DNA from: Rugalucina vietnamica
Taxonomy: Eukaryota; Mollusca; Bivalvia; Lucinida; Lucinidae
Assembly: GCA_964017185.1 (NCBI GenBank)
Contig: OZ024879.1
Location: forward strand, 21,951,456-22,015,455
DNA: 64,000 nt
Direction: 5' to 3'
Positions 1 to 10,436 of the stretch are shown in pieces. The translations under genes and the position numbers were made by a program. The notes beneath the pieces were generated by a model, which was not told the origin of the DNA, did not search any database, and saw nothing but the letters and a program-made list of their open reading frames with translations. Each line of letters starts with the position of its first letter. The stretch's first letter is position 1.

Positions 1-231
1 GCTATTGAAATATTTTGTGAAGAGCGACCAAACTCTGTGCGTACGAATAGACCACTTTTGGAATGCCTATGTGACGAAAATAACCATGCATCCAGCGCGT
101 TATGTCTATTGCCTATAGAAAATGAAAGAGAATTCTTAAAAAATAAGGTTCTAAAGGTACAAACAGAAAATGGCTGGAGAAGGCATTCACTCAAATTTTT
201 TAATAGTATGATTGATGAAAAACTAGATAGG
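1..231 (+). pseudogene. RAG1-like transposase (RAG1L), first segment, cut by window edge and by an insertion
   Basis: The + strand is open from base 1. The translation follows the vertebrate RAG1 core just before its CxxC zinc-binding motif: PNS, then ECLCDENNH (like the RAG1 'LADESDH' stretch), then an IENERE stretch, then MIDEKLDR. In the RAG family this lies between the first and second catalytic Asp of the DDE transposase. The first catalytic Asp and the whole N-terminal region are left of the window. The frame ends at 231, where a 6.3-kb element with target duplication TAGG begins; it resumes in the same frame after the second TAGG (6507-6510), so both parts are one gene. Family assignment rests on motif order and spacing read by eye. 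Confidence 0.85.
228..231 (+). repeat. Target-site duplication TAGG, left copy
   Basis: TAGG directly precedes the inverted repeat that starts AACACCAACCGG. The same TAGG follows the other end. Removing the element and one TAGG joins the RAG1L codons GAT AGG and GCA GAA in frame. Confidence 0.85.
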
Positions 232-495
232 AACACCAACCGGTATTTTTTTGACAAACCGCTTTTCGTCAAAGCTAGGACATCTTTCGAAAGCAGCCAG
301 GGCTTCGCAGTTTGTATATACATGAAGTACCTATCAAGTGGTTCTCTAAAAACTTATTTTGTCTGCCTGTCTTATCTGCAAGTGCCTGAAAAATGGACTA
401 GAAGTTGACTTTCCCATGGGAAAACAGGGGAAAATCATGTTTTCCCATGGGAAATGGCACTTTCCCATGGGAAAACAGGTTGGCCATGGACGAAA
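232..495 (+). repeat. Left long terminal inverted repeat
   Basis: It matches the complement of about 6229-6506. The inner half carries perfect palindromes of the form TTTCCCATGGGAAA. Confidence 0.85.
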
Positions 496-825
496 ACTGG
501 GCCATGGGCAAAACATATTGGCCATGGGAAAAATGAAAAAAAAATCTTATGGTCAATCAGTTATTAAACACAAAATTATAATCATTGTTGCTTTGGCCAT
601 AATGGCCACGTATATATTTTGCAGTTATAACTATGTGAAAAAAATAACATTTGGGCCATGGCCGACTAAAAATGGCCATGGCCAGATTTGCCCATGGCCG
701 ACAAAAAGTGGCCATGGCCATTGTGGTTTTGCCCATGGACAATTCAAATGCTCCCATGGCCAAGTATTTATGGCCATGGCCATTTTAATCACACTCAAGT
801 GGGCCATGGCCATTTGGATGGACAT
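410..825. repeat. Cluster of CCATGG-centred palindromes, left
   Basis: This stretch has over a dozen CCATGG cores, in two palindrome types: TTTCCCATGGGAAA and GGCCATGGCC. A mirror cluster sits at the other end of the same element. Confidence 0.85.
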
Positions 826-859
826 TCTATGCACCATTGAAAAAGAGAAAAGGTTAAAA

Positions 860-1400
860 ATTATAGAAAAGGCAGGTTAAAAGCATTCGGTAAGACGGAT
901 AGATTATGAAAGGTTAAAAATAGTTAAGCAGCTAAAAAATAATTAAGTAGATGCTAAAATCAGCTTTAACAGCTTGGCGTGTCTCGGGCGTGTGACTTAT
1001 ACGTCCCGATTAACTTGATTAAGTTACAGGTGGTTGAATACACTCTGAACGCACAAGTGTATGTTACATGGGAGGCACGCCAGTGTATGTTACATGTGCG
1101 TTCCGATTTCATTAGATGTTGCTTCAGTAGCTTGCCCTATAAGCGTGTGTGAAACACATGTTGAACTTTCGATGCACGTCTGTAGCGCGTGCTAACAGTT
1201 AGCGTGTCTGGGACTTATCACAACCGTCCTCAAAAACTTGGAGATTTTTTATACGTCCGGCACTCGCCTCAGTCACGGGCTAATGTGTAACTGCTAAAGC
1301 GAGTTAAAAGAAATTAATTTTTATACGTCCAAAGTCTTCAGTGTGTTGAGATTTTTCATACGCCCGGCGCGTGTTTGGGTTATACGCTACTATATGACTG
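860..1400. repeat. Dispersed GC-richer repeat with TATACGTCC motifs
   Basis: Short blocks recur, including TTATACGTCC, GGCGTGTC and TCGCCTCAGTCAC. The segment about 1235-1320 matches the complement of about 63875-63960 at the far end of the window, so this is a dispersed family. No coding potential is seen. Confidence 0.55.
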
Positions 1401-1779
1401 CTGTTTTAGCTAAGGTAGGATAGGGTCCGTCATCTGTCCACCATTTTCACAGATCTTCTCCTTTAAACGTGCTAAAACCACTTTGACAATCAAGGCCATG
1501 TAGCACTTATAGGAAAGGGGAAAGTGTATAAAAATAATCCAGGACAAATGACAAAGGCAATTTCCAGGGCCATATATGGTGAAAACTAAAATCTTCTCCA
1601 GAACCCAAGTCTTATGATCATGAAACTTGTCATGTAGCAGCTGCATCATGGAATACAGAACTAAAATGTGTAAATAAATAATGCACTTTGATGACCAGCC
1701 ATATGAAAATAATCTTCTTCTCTGAAACCACAAGACTCAAAGCTTGTATATTTAGTATGTAGCAATCTTATTTGATGCT

Positions 1780-2160
1780 TTACATACCCCCCCCACCCCC
1801 CCCCCCCCCGATCATGCCCATGTGGTTCAAAATGGTCCCACCCAAGGGGAAATAATCTCCTGTATTTATACTACAATGAAGAAAACAATAATATCCAGAA
1901 ACATTCTCTTAACCGTGAGTTTTTCATATTTTGTGTGAAGCAGTGTGAAGTAATCTTCTTTCTAAATTCTGCCACCCATGCCCCTGGGGTCCAAACAGGC
2001 CAAGCCCAAGAGCCCGGGGTCATTAGCTCCCTTACAAATAAAACTGTCCAGATTATAGGCGAGCGTTTACAGGACCACTGGTCCTCTTGTTTGTGTTTCA
2101 CTATATTTCTGTATTTCTGGTCCAGGCTGGAAATTCCAAAAACAGGATTTTGTATGAAAT
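1780..2160. repeat. Poly-C tract and 'CCTGGGGTC' repeat unit, first copy
   Basis: A C-rich run at about 1787-1810 is followed by a unit containing TCCTGCC-like and CCTGGGGTC motifs and GGGGTCATTAGCTCC. Related units recur at 3710-4020. Confidence 0.5.
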
Positions 2161-3240
2161 AACACTATAAACCCTGATCTTCCTAATTATCAAGATGTTA
2201 CAGCCCCTTTCACTCGAGATTGCCGTTTGAGCATTTAAATCAATCAAATTTGTTCACTCGAGTTTGCCGTTTGTTTGTAAATCAGGTAACTTTTTATTCT
2301 ATTTTAGAACTGAATCAGTGTCCCGCAGGTGCCAGGTGTTCTTAAAATCTATTCAGCATTTATCTTTAGGTAATGATGTCACCTCTTCTGATAAAAACAT
2401 TGTAATTGCTTGGTTAAAGCACATTTTTATTTCAAAATTCTTTGTACAACATATACAATGCATATTAAGAACACACATTTGTAACAGGATAGAGACAAAA
2501 GCAAAATTTTATCAATTTAAGCAGTTACCTGATCGGTATCTACATGGCAAAAATTCCACATAGGAAGTTAAAAATTTCACTTGAGTTTGCCATTTGTAAA
2601 GGTCATTTAGTTTGAAGCTGTCACTCAAATCAGCAGATCAATCAATCCAGATGTCTTTGAGGACAACATGAAAAGAAACTCGGAACACATGGTCTTCTTG
2701 TGTGATGCAAATGCTCAAACAGCAAACTCGAGTGAAAGGGGCCGTATTGTGATTGACAATGATGATTTGCCATGATGTGTCTGTCATACGTCTTCTGCAT
2801 TTCATAATAAAAGTTAAAACCTTTAATTATTGCAGGTGTAAAGTAATGATCACTGACAGAATTCAGCATGGACTTCAGCTTTTCAATGTGAGAAAAAGAT
2901 CAACATCTAAACCCAACAGATTTGTCCTAATAGAAGAAAGTATATGTATATGGTGGAAAAGAGAAAACAATGTGTTATTGACCATGTTTGCTCCTGAGTT
3001 CTTGCTTGGACTTGAGTCAAGATACAGATTTCTCAACATCTAGATTATTCCAGCTTCTCCGAGATTGAAGACAGCAGAAAAGTGACAAGTGTAATTTTGA
3101 CGATGATATTAGACATGTTTCTTTACACCATGCCTGTTAGTTCATAATGATCTGTTAAGATTCTAGATCTGTCAGAAATTAACAAGTCTTTCTAATAAGC
3201 GCAATACGAGATCTTTGTTAATCCAGTTTTTAACTCAGTA
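2161..3240. other. Non-coding interior of the 6.3-kb element
   Basis: The motif TTCACTCGAGTTTGCC(G)TTTG recurs near 2210, 2255 and 2578, and its complement near 2720. Short open frames here have no recognisable domain. No gene is supported. Confidence 0.5.
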
Positions 3241-3244
3241 AACT

Positions 3245-3600
3245 CACCTGAGCAGAAGGCTCACAGGTTAGCTTATAGGATAGGCTGGCATCCGGCGTCA
3301 GTTGACATCCGTCCACAATTTCAAAGACAAATGAGCCGCCACATGGGAAAACCAACAGAGTCTGCATAGGCGAAAACAAAGGTGCAGATCAGCTTCGCAG
3401 ATACTGCGAAGCTGATCAGCGCCTTTGTTTTCGCAACTCGGATAGTACAATTCCTCTTCTACTTAAATCAGAAATTTCAAGCTTCTAGCTCTTTTCTGTA
3501 CTTGTACAAGTGGGTTTGTGCCAGACCTGTTCGGAAACCACATTGTTGGTTTTCCCGCGAGGCGGCTCAAATATTTCTGAATCAAGCCGGCCGATCTTGA
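3245..3600 (-). repeat. Hairpin-bearing dispersed repeat, copy 1
   Basis: The core is a long hairpin at 3369-3434 with arms GATCAGCTTCGCAG / CTGCGAAGCTGATC, flanked by GCGAAAACAAAGG and its complement. The following 160 bases match, inverted, the copies at about 4360-4545 and 40905-41130, so this is a mobile MITE-like family. Confidence 0.65.
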
Positions 3601-3709
3601 TAAAATTTTATGTGAACCGTCACTGGGTAGGGGGATTGACTGCATTAGGTTTTTGGAGCAGATTGTATCAAAATTGTGGTTTCCATGGCAACAGGTAGCT
3701 CCCATAGAC

Positions 3710-4020
3710 TTACAATGGGAAAAACATAAAAAAAATCACAAGGCCCAGAGCTTCAATATTTTGTATGTAGCAATGTTTGGTAGTCCCCTTCATCAATCCT
3801 GCCAACCATGTACCTGGGGTCCAAATTGACCATGCCCCAGGGATGTCCATGTGTGCTGTAGGCTTATAGTGTGAAAAATCTTCTAACTCTAAAACCACAA
3901 GACTTAGAGCTTGTGTATTTGGCATGTAACAGTGTTTATTGGTACCCTTTATAAATCCTGCCAATCATGACCCTGGGGTCAAAAATGGCCCCACCCTGGG
4001 GTCATTAGCTCCTATAGACT
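3710..4020. repeat. Tandem 'CCTGGGGTC' repeat units
   Basis: Two degenerate units of about 130-150 bp share ATCCTGCCAA.CATG..CCTGGGGTC and a CCCCA tract. They are related to the unit at 1800-2160. Confidence 0.55.
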
Positions 4021-4054
4021 AGCGTATACATGTACCTAATTTTCTTATTTTGGA

Positions 4055-4140
4055 TCCAAAACATACGCTGTGGGTACTTGTTAGACCCGCCTCAACGAGG
4101 CGGTTCTAACATGTACCCACAATGTATGTTTTGAGCAAAA
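4055..4140. repeat. Imperfect inverted repeat (hairpin)
   Basis: The two arms contain GTGGGTAC...GCCTC and GAGGC...GTACCCAC around a short AAC loop, and extend into AAAACATAC / GTATGTTTT. A partial third copy of the arm lies at about 4225-4260. Confidence 0.6.
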
Positions 4141-4359
4141 ACTTTGAAAAAACAGATTTTTCTCAATAAAATTTTTCTATTTTTGCTTCTGTAAAAAACA
4201 TCTGTATATTGCATGGGCAAAAATGTATTGCTCAAAACAGATTGTGGGTACACCTCCATGGAACTGCCTCGGCGAGCAAATATAAGGCACATCTACCCCA
4301 GTTTTGCTATAAAAGTTGTGTATAAGGGATGTATATGGGCTGTGCACAAGAAAACCAGT

Positions 4360-4545
4360 ATTTGGGGTTTCTGACCATATCCGACACAAACCAGAATGTA
4401 CTGTCACAGAAGAAGGCCAGAAGCTTGGATATAAGTAGAAGAAGAATTGTTATATTTTTGTAGCGAAAACAAAGCACCTTTGTTTTTCACATATATGCAA
4501 GATTCAGGTTTTCTCATGACGCGGCTCATATTACATGGACATGTT
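4360..4545 (+). repeat. Hairpin-bearing dispersed repeat, copy 2
   Basis: It contains TTTCTGACCATATCCGACAC, AGAAGAAGAATTGTTATA and GCGAAAACAAAG, shared with the copies at 3245-3600 (inverted) and 40905-41130. The hairpin is shortened here. Confidence 0.55.
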
Positions 4546-4559
4546 ATTCTGATGTTATA

Positions 4560-5940
4560 GCTCACTTGAGCCCTTGTGAGCCTGTTATAGTATGGGCATT
4601 CTCTGGTGTCCATCTCTCATCTGTCAGTTTATCAGTTGTCCACCGTCGATTGTCCACCGTCGTCAACCGTTTGTTGTATAAATGGTCCAGGTTACATGAC
4701 CAAGATGAACGCCACGCCCATGATATGTTAAACCACTTCTCTGGAACCAGCAAACTGACTTTAACGAAACTAAGTATGTAGCATTGGGGACGCTGGTTAA
4801 TCATTGATTAAATTGTGACCTTAGGTTGAACTTGATCTATTTTACAGCAAGATCAGATTTGGTCAGTCACATGCTTTTCAATGGAAACAGTTTGAAACAG
4901 GATTTTTCAGAAAGGTTTATAGCCTGTGACCTGATAGTAGATACTGACAAGTTATTGAGTTAATGAGTTATGTTTAAGGTCAATGTCATTTCCTTACCAT
5001 GGCAAAAAGTAATAAACTAATTGTAATTATTATTTAATTTTCTCTGAAACCATTTGGCCAATCAAGCAACGTTTTAGGTTTCAGAGCTTCCTTTCGAAGG
5101 GGAAACAAAATTTTCTATAAATGGTTAGGTCACATCACCAGGATGGCTGCCATCCCCATAATGGTAAAAACAATGGAAAACAGTTTTTCTTCTCAGGAGC
5201 CAATGAACCGATTTCAGTGAAACTTGTTATGTATTATCAAGCACTCTAGACCATCATAGATGTATAAAGCTGCTAAGTTGACCTTGCCCTGTAAAAAGGT
5301 TTCAGATTTTAATAATTTGGTTGGGTAGCCTGGGCTTTTGATGGGAAAATATGTAAACAATGCATTTTGTCACAAAGATTTTAGCCTGTGACATGTAAAT
5401 TGATAGATATATTAAAGGACAGTTTTTTGTGTTAATGAAATTATGTGAGAATTCAGTTTTATTTTCAAAGACCAAATCTCGGGTGAGCACTCTGTTTTTT
5501 TATATAAAAAAAAGAAGTTTATTAGTTTGAATTATAATCTTGTTTGTATTGCAATTTTGATATTTTTACATGGAGTGTTATTAGGGGCAGCTGTTTGTAT
5601 CTTTTCAGAATTTTGGGATTAAAATGTGCATATGTGATGTGAACTTTTCTCCTTGTTTTTAGTAGCCACTGTTTTTGTCGACAAAATAAATCATTCAATT
5701 TTAATCAATATGAAAATCAAATTTTTGCATTTTTCACTTTTAATCAAGATGAAAACCACATTTTTGCATTTTGTTCTATGATACCATTCAAATGATAAAG
5801 GATCATATAGAGACACACATGAAACTATCCATACATAATAGATTATAAATGTGAACCCAACAGGGTTGCATAATGTGGTGTTTCTTTTTGTAGTTGAGTA
5901 TAGTAGTTAATCAAAAGTTTTATGTTTCAAAATAAGTTAA
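4560..5940. other. AT-rich non-coding interior of the 6.3-kb element
   Basis: No convincing frame is seen. Near 4625-4680 there are repeated TGTCCACCGTCG motifs. Near 5700-5780 a 40-base phrase with TTTTAATCAA(T/G)ATGAAAA is duplicated. Nothing else is supported. Confidence 0.5.
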
Positions 5941-5947
5941 CAATATC

Positions 5948-6312
5948 TTGGCCATGGCCAGTTATATGGACATGAGAAGGGCCATGGGAAGAAAATTATG
6001 GCCATGGGCAAAATTATTGGCCATGGCCCGAAACTTGACCAACTTTGGGCCATGGCCAGAATTTCATTGCCCATGGCCAGAATTTATGCCCATGGCCAAT
6101 ACTTACAAAATTTTAGATTATAATATTTTTGAATTTATAATATCATGGCCTTCATGGGAAGCAATTTTTATGTAGAAATTGATCTCTAAAAACATTTTTT
6201 ATCAACAGTTAAATTTTCCCATGGCCAACGAATTTTCTGGCCATGGCCACTTTTTTGTCCCTTGCCAATCTGTTTTCCCATGGGAAAGGGCCATTTCCCA
6301 TGGGAAAACATG
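5948..6312. repeat. Cluster of CCATGG-centred palindromes, right
   Basis: It repeats the same two palindrome types as 410-825. The GGCCATGGCC part extends inward beyond the clearly matching inverted repeat. Confidence 0.85.
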
Positions 6313-6506
6313 ATTTTCCCATGGGAAAGCCAACTTCAAGTCCATTTTTCAGGCAGTTATAGATAAGATAGGCCAATAAAATAAGTTTTTAGAGAACCAC
6401 TTGATAGGTACTTAATAAGTATATAAACTGCGAAGCCCTGGCTGCTTTCGAAAGATGTCCTGGATTTGACAAAAAGCGGTTTGTCAAAAAAATACCGGTT
6501 GGTGTT
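6229..6506 (-). repeat. Right long terminal inverted repeat
   Basis: This is the inverted partner of 232-495. The short frames across it are translations of the repeat, not genes. Confidence 0.85.
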
Positions 6507-6510
6507 TAGG
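6507..6510 (+). repeat. Target-site duplication TAGG, right copy
   Basis: TAGG directly follows the complement of the left terminus and is the first part of the resumed RAG1L frame. Confidence 0.85.
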
Positions 6511-7482
6511 GCAGAAAGTGGGCTTTCTGGTAGCGGCTCTAAATATTTATGTACCCTGTGTGAGGCCACGAGAGAGACTGCGATAAGTAATCTTGGCACT
6601 TTTACAGTAAGCCGAACTTATGAGGGCACCAAGGAGCTGGCAGAGTATATAAGGATTAATCCTGACAATTTAAGTCGGTCAGCTATTGATAATATATGTA
6701 AAGGTGTGAAAAGAGAACCTCTTCTAAGGGCCTCAGGATTTGACAAAGCTTTAGATGCTACACATGCAGATATAAACATTGGTTCATTTTTTAGAAAGCT
6801 AATAATCAAAGAAATTGCTGGAGTGACCCAATGGGAGGTTACTCAAGACATTAAAAACATTCTTAGGTGTGCGGAGGTCACTTTTGATCGTCATCTCAAA
6901 AGTACCGTTGGGATAAATCCTCAACTGATGATGCCAGGCAATTATGCGCGTTTATTATTTGACGCTAAAAATGAACCCCATATTCTGTCATTGATCAAGA
7001 ACAAAGAAAGGGCAGGTAATTTGGCATTAATCCTGGACAAATTCAGGTTTATCAGAAAGATTTATAGATCGAAAGAACCTGGAAAAGAGTATGCAGATGA
7101 ACTCAAATCATATAAGGTAGTGGCAGTCGAACTAGGGAATATGCTAATTGAGCATTTTGAATATGTCAGCTGGCCAAATTACTTACATAAAGTGATCGAA
7201 CACGTTCAAGAAATAATCGAATGTCCAGAAGGTCCTGGCACGGTAGGTGGTTTGAGTAGTGAAGGGAACGAATGTTGAAATAAGATTTTCCGACATTTCA
7301 GGAAAAATTTTGCCAGGAAAGGTAACACACAAGGTGGTCTGCGTGATGTTTTATTGATTCACTGGCTCTACAGTAGCCCTTTGTTGTCACAAATGGCACA
7401 TATCACACTGAAAGAAAAACGGTGTAATCAATGCTTTCAGATGGGGCATAATACAAGGTCGTGCTTACTGTCCAAAAACTGA
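6507..7482 (+). pseudogene. RAG1-like transposase (RAG1L), C-terminal core and zinc knuckle, one nonsense codon
   Basis: This continues the RAG1L frame after the insertion. It has the zinc-binding CTLC pair of RAG1, then HADI, whose Asp (6769-6771) aligns with the second catalytic Asp. A NPQLMMPGNYAR stretch matches the RAG1 segment around its 'GNFARKLM'. NYLHKVIEHVQEII keeps both zinc-binding His. SEGNE holds the third catalytic Glu (7261-7263). The next codons read EC then TGA (7276-7278), where RAG1 has a Gly. Beyond the stop the same frame stays open to 7482 and encodes NKIFRHFRKNFARK (RAG1 has a matching NKLFRRFRK stretch), IHWLYSS, and a CNQCFQMGHNTRSC zinc knuckle (CX2CX4HX4C). Invertebrate RAG1L proteins carry a comparable C-terminal knuckle. 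It faces the RAG2L gene tail-to-tail. The protein would mediate transposition by RSS-like ends; this copy looks dead. Confidence 0.9.
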
Positions 7483-7625
7483 CATGTCAACAACTTTTCG
7501 GTTGAAATATAGTGCTTGAAATGTCTACAGTGTTAGAAGCAGTGAGCCAAAAGATATTTTGTAATTCGTATTTGCCAAATATGAGAGACAGTTCCTTGCT
7601 ATAGTCAAGGACCGTATATCTTTAA

Positions 7626-7790
7626 GGGGACACCAATCTCAAAATCTTAAACATGTCATAAAAGTTTCATGCTCAAAGGAAAATGGTATAAAAATATGCA
7701 AAGAACTAAAAGTATGTGTTACAAAAGCACAATTTTCCTTTGGGCAGGTGAATTTTGTGACAGGTATTAGATTTTGAGATCGGCGTGCCC
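7626..7790. mobile_element. Short MITE flanked by TTAA
   Basis: The ends are imperfect inverted repeats, GGGGACACCAATCTCAAAATC against the complement of GATTTTGAGATCGGCGTGCCC, flanked by TTAA at 7622-7625 and 7791-7794. There is no reading frame. TTAA flanks are typical of piggyBac-type elements. Confidence 0.6.
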
Positions 7791-7794
7791 TTAA

Positions 7795-9132
7795 AATTTA
7801 TCTGTAATGAGTTTTTTTGCACTTTCCGATGTTTTACGTCCATGGTAAAAAGCCTAGATTATGTCGAGACGGTCATTTTAACCCTACTGCACTGTTTGTG
7901 TTTATAATGGAAGAAAATGCACAGTTCTGTCGTCTTTAAACTGACAATTGTTGTTTTTTTTCTTGAAATATAAGACAAAATTCTTCACGGAGACAAGTAC
8001 CATTCGCGAGAATGGGTCTCGAGTCTATTGCACATCACATGAAATGTACAAACTATCCACCAAGCTACCACGCCCGTTTCTGTAATGATGTGTGATGGTT
8101 TAGTGACATGCCTACTTTGAGTACGAAGCCTATGGGGTGACAGGCATCACTAAATTCTTTCATTTTTGTACGTGTACAGTATGTATATGATGAATGCCTC
8201 GGTCATGCTGGGTACCAGATCCCAGGGGGAGGGGGTACTCTGAATAGTGCCATATACGTAGACTCGACCAATTTTCATTTTCCAAGTTTTGGGTGTTTTA
8301 AGAAAAACATTTTAAATGTTTTGGGGGCATGGAAATTTTGCAGATATATTTTGGGGTTACCTCAAAAATCAACTATTTTATGGGTTATTATTTAAAAAGT
8401 CACATATATTATTTGGTATCCATGAATTACATTATTACTTTAGGTGGCTCCTCAGACCAGATTCTGTTCGGGGCGGGTGAGGGGGCGAAGGGGGTACGGA
8501 GCAGATGCAGTCAAAGCCTAAGTATAAGCAAAAATTCAGAGTACCATCTCCCTTGGATTTAGATTTTGTCACCATACAGCTCCTATATTGTATATTCGTT
8601 AAAACATTTCCGTTTAAACTTAGATTGCAGCAGTTGCTAGTTTTATCACATTTACTTCTAAGAAAGAATTTCTTTGCTTCAAGATATCAATTTTTACTTG
8701 AAAACCAAGGTTCAGATAAGCAATCACAAGGGACTGTTTCAATTTCAACCAAAGAAGAAAATATACAAACAGAACATACTGCCAAGCAGCTCTTTCCCGA
8801 AAGGGACTATTTACGTGCCTTATTTTAACTAAATAGTTTTGTCATACATAAGGTGCCAACACTGCCCATTCTACTGGCTGTTTCTCCGCCTTGCGTTTTA
8901 TGTGGCACTTTGAATAATGCACTGGCTTCAGTCTAAACATTAAAGAAGAAAAAATATGTTTTATGACTTTTAGAACACATGTACCACACATAAATCATAA
9001 TGGAAAACACGGCGAGTAGCTATTGAATAAAGGGGCCACAATACAGTAATTTGGTAGAGTACATCTGCAAACAACCGATCAACAGTCCATTTTAAAGAAC
9101 ACGTGGGTCTCAGAATTGTCATCAGAACCTAT
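7795..9132. other. Spacer between RAG1L and RAG2L
   Basis: This is the 3' side of both RAG-like genes. It is AT-rich with a G-rich stretch near 8215-8235. A 107-codon + strand frame at 8505-8828 has no recognisable domain and is probably chance. No gene is supported. Confidence 0.5.
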
Positions 9133-10428
9133 CTATCGTTTTCTTTTTCTGCTTACAGTAGGTCGGCAGTCGGGGCAGACATATTTCCCCCTTGGTACTC
9201 CCTTGTCGAGTAAGCCAACACAAAACTGATGAAGCCAGCGATGGCAAGTTGATTCGCACTGCACCCAAGCAATTGGTGAAATTTCCGGTGAATCAGTAAT
9301 TTTACACTTGTCAGCAAGATCGCAAGCCGTTGGCCTTAATGCTTTTGTAGTATATACGAAGAAATTTTCCGCCACACCACCAACTACCATCAAACAATCG
9401 TCTGCAAGCGCTATTGAAGAATTTCCCGCTGTTGCAAATGAACTATCTATTTCTATGATCTCACTTGATTTACTTTCCGTGTCGAATTTTATGATGTTAT
9501 TATTTAACAAGGGCTTCCCTGCGATGTGTTTTTCTGCTTGAACAAAGCCACCGACTATCTACAGGGACGTTTTGATAACGATACTGCTGTGGTACGATAT
9601 GTATATGGGTTTTGTCATTTCAAATTTAATCTTATCCAAGCTAAAATGGTTATTGCTAATGTCAACAGCTTTCAAAAGTATACATTCGTCGACACAAATC
9701 CTTTCTGATGGACAATTGTTTGAGACTATTATTCCACCAATGAATGCAACGCATAAATTACCAGCTAAAATACAAGACGTTGGAGTATGGTAAGTCCGTG
9801 GTTGTATGTCGGGAACATTCGTTAATTTTATCCATGTCAGCGATGATATTTCTAATATGTAGAATGACCCATCATTACATACTTGTGAAAATGGCGATGC
9901 CAACCCAACGACGTTTCTTGTCTGCATTGATAATCCTCCAAACAGTAGCAGCTTCTCATCAGATAATTTATTCAAAGTATGGCCTGAACGCCCGTTTGGC
10001 ACATCTCCTTTTTGTACGTGTCCGCTTTCATTGCCAACATTTGTCTGAACTAATGTGCACTGATACTTTTTTCCACTCTCTCTCGTTTTTTTAAGAAGAA
10101 AAAACTCATCAGTTGTGTCTATCCGCTCTGTATTAAGTCCTCCCCAAACTAAAACCTTCTTTTGAATAACGCATGCTGCTGCAGACTGCAAACATGAGAA
10201 TCTTGACCCAATTGTGTCGCACTGTGTTATATCAGTAATAGTGACATCATCGGCTTCACAGAAGTAAGTAATTTCAAAGAGAGAACTTGCAACCTTCCAA
10301 GAAGACTCTTCCGTTCGACGTGCACCACCGAAGTATAAAAGTTTTCTATAACTACCTGTATCGTCTTCAACATTTTCGGAAAGCAAATGGAGACTACAAT
10401 GACCCTCTGGGGGGGGGAAAGTCTCCAT
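9133..10428 (-). pseudogene. RAG2-like gene (RAG2L): kelch propeller plus PHD finger, one in-frame stop
   Basis: The frame from ATG at 10428 to the stop at 9133 has 431 codons and is interrupted only by TAG at 9559-9561. It reads as kelch repeats with GG signatures: LLYFGG, LVWGG, LLLFGG, AFIGG, IVGG across the TAG, and MVVGG. GDVPNGRSGHTLN matches the RAG2 phrase around its 'GDVPEARYGHS'. The C-terminal 60 residues form a PHD-type finger: C-x5-C, then WVQCESTCHRWLHQFC, then VCPDC, followed by a basic tail RKRKR. Kelch plus PHD is the RAG2 architecture. RAG2 partners RAG1 in the transposase/recombinase; the PHD binds histone H3 tails in vertebrates. A run of nine C at the N-terminus could be a splice acceptor or an indel site, so the start is uncertain. 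Confidence 0.85.
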
Positions 10429-10436
10429 TCTTTAAG

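Larger units (their letters stand above)
232..6506. mobile_element. 6.3-kb element with about 260-bp terminal inverted repeats, inserted in RAG1L
   Basis: The ends are AACACCAACCGG and its exact complement, flanked by TAGG. The inverted repeats run about 232-495 and 6229-6506 and are near-identical apart from scattered substitutions and one 10-12-bp indel. I see no transposase-like reading frame in the interior. It holds dispersed repeats, hairpins and low-complexity tracts, so this is probably a non-autonomous or foldback-type DNA transposon. The superfamily is not identified; a 4-bp duplication and very long inverted repeats do not settle it. It inserted after the RAG-like transposon. Confidence 0.85.

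Noticed and set aside
37-408. 123-codon + strand frame with an internal ATG start
   Set aside because: The first 231 bases are RAG1L without its true start; the rest is translation of the inserted element's inverted repeat.
6466-6506. ATG at 6466 as the RAG1L start
   Set aside because: It lies in the inserted element's inverted repeat; real RAG1L coding resumes at 6507.
6357-6599. 80-codon - strand frame
   Set aside because: It reads across the right inverted repeat and antisense to RAG1L; it mirrors the left-end translation and is not a gene.
8505-8828. 107-codon + strand frame between RAG1L and RAG2L
   Set aside because: No domain, Leu/Phe-rich by AT composition, no homologous motif for a third RAGL gene.
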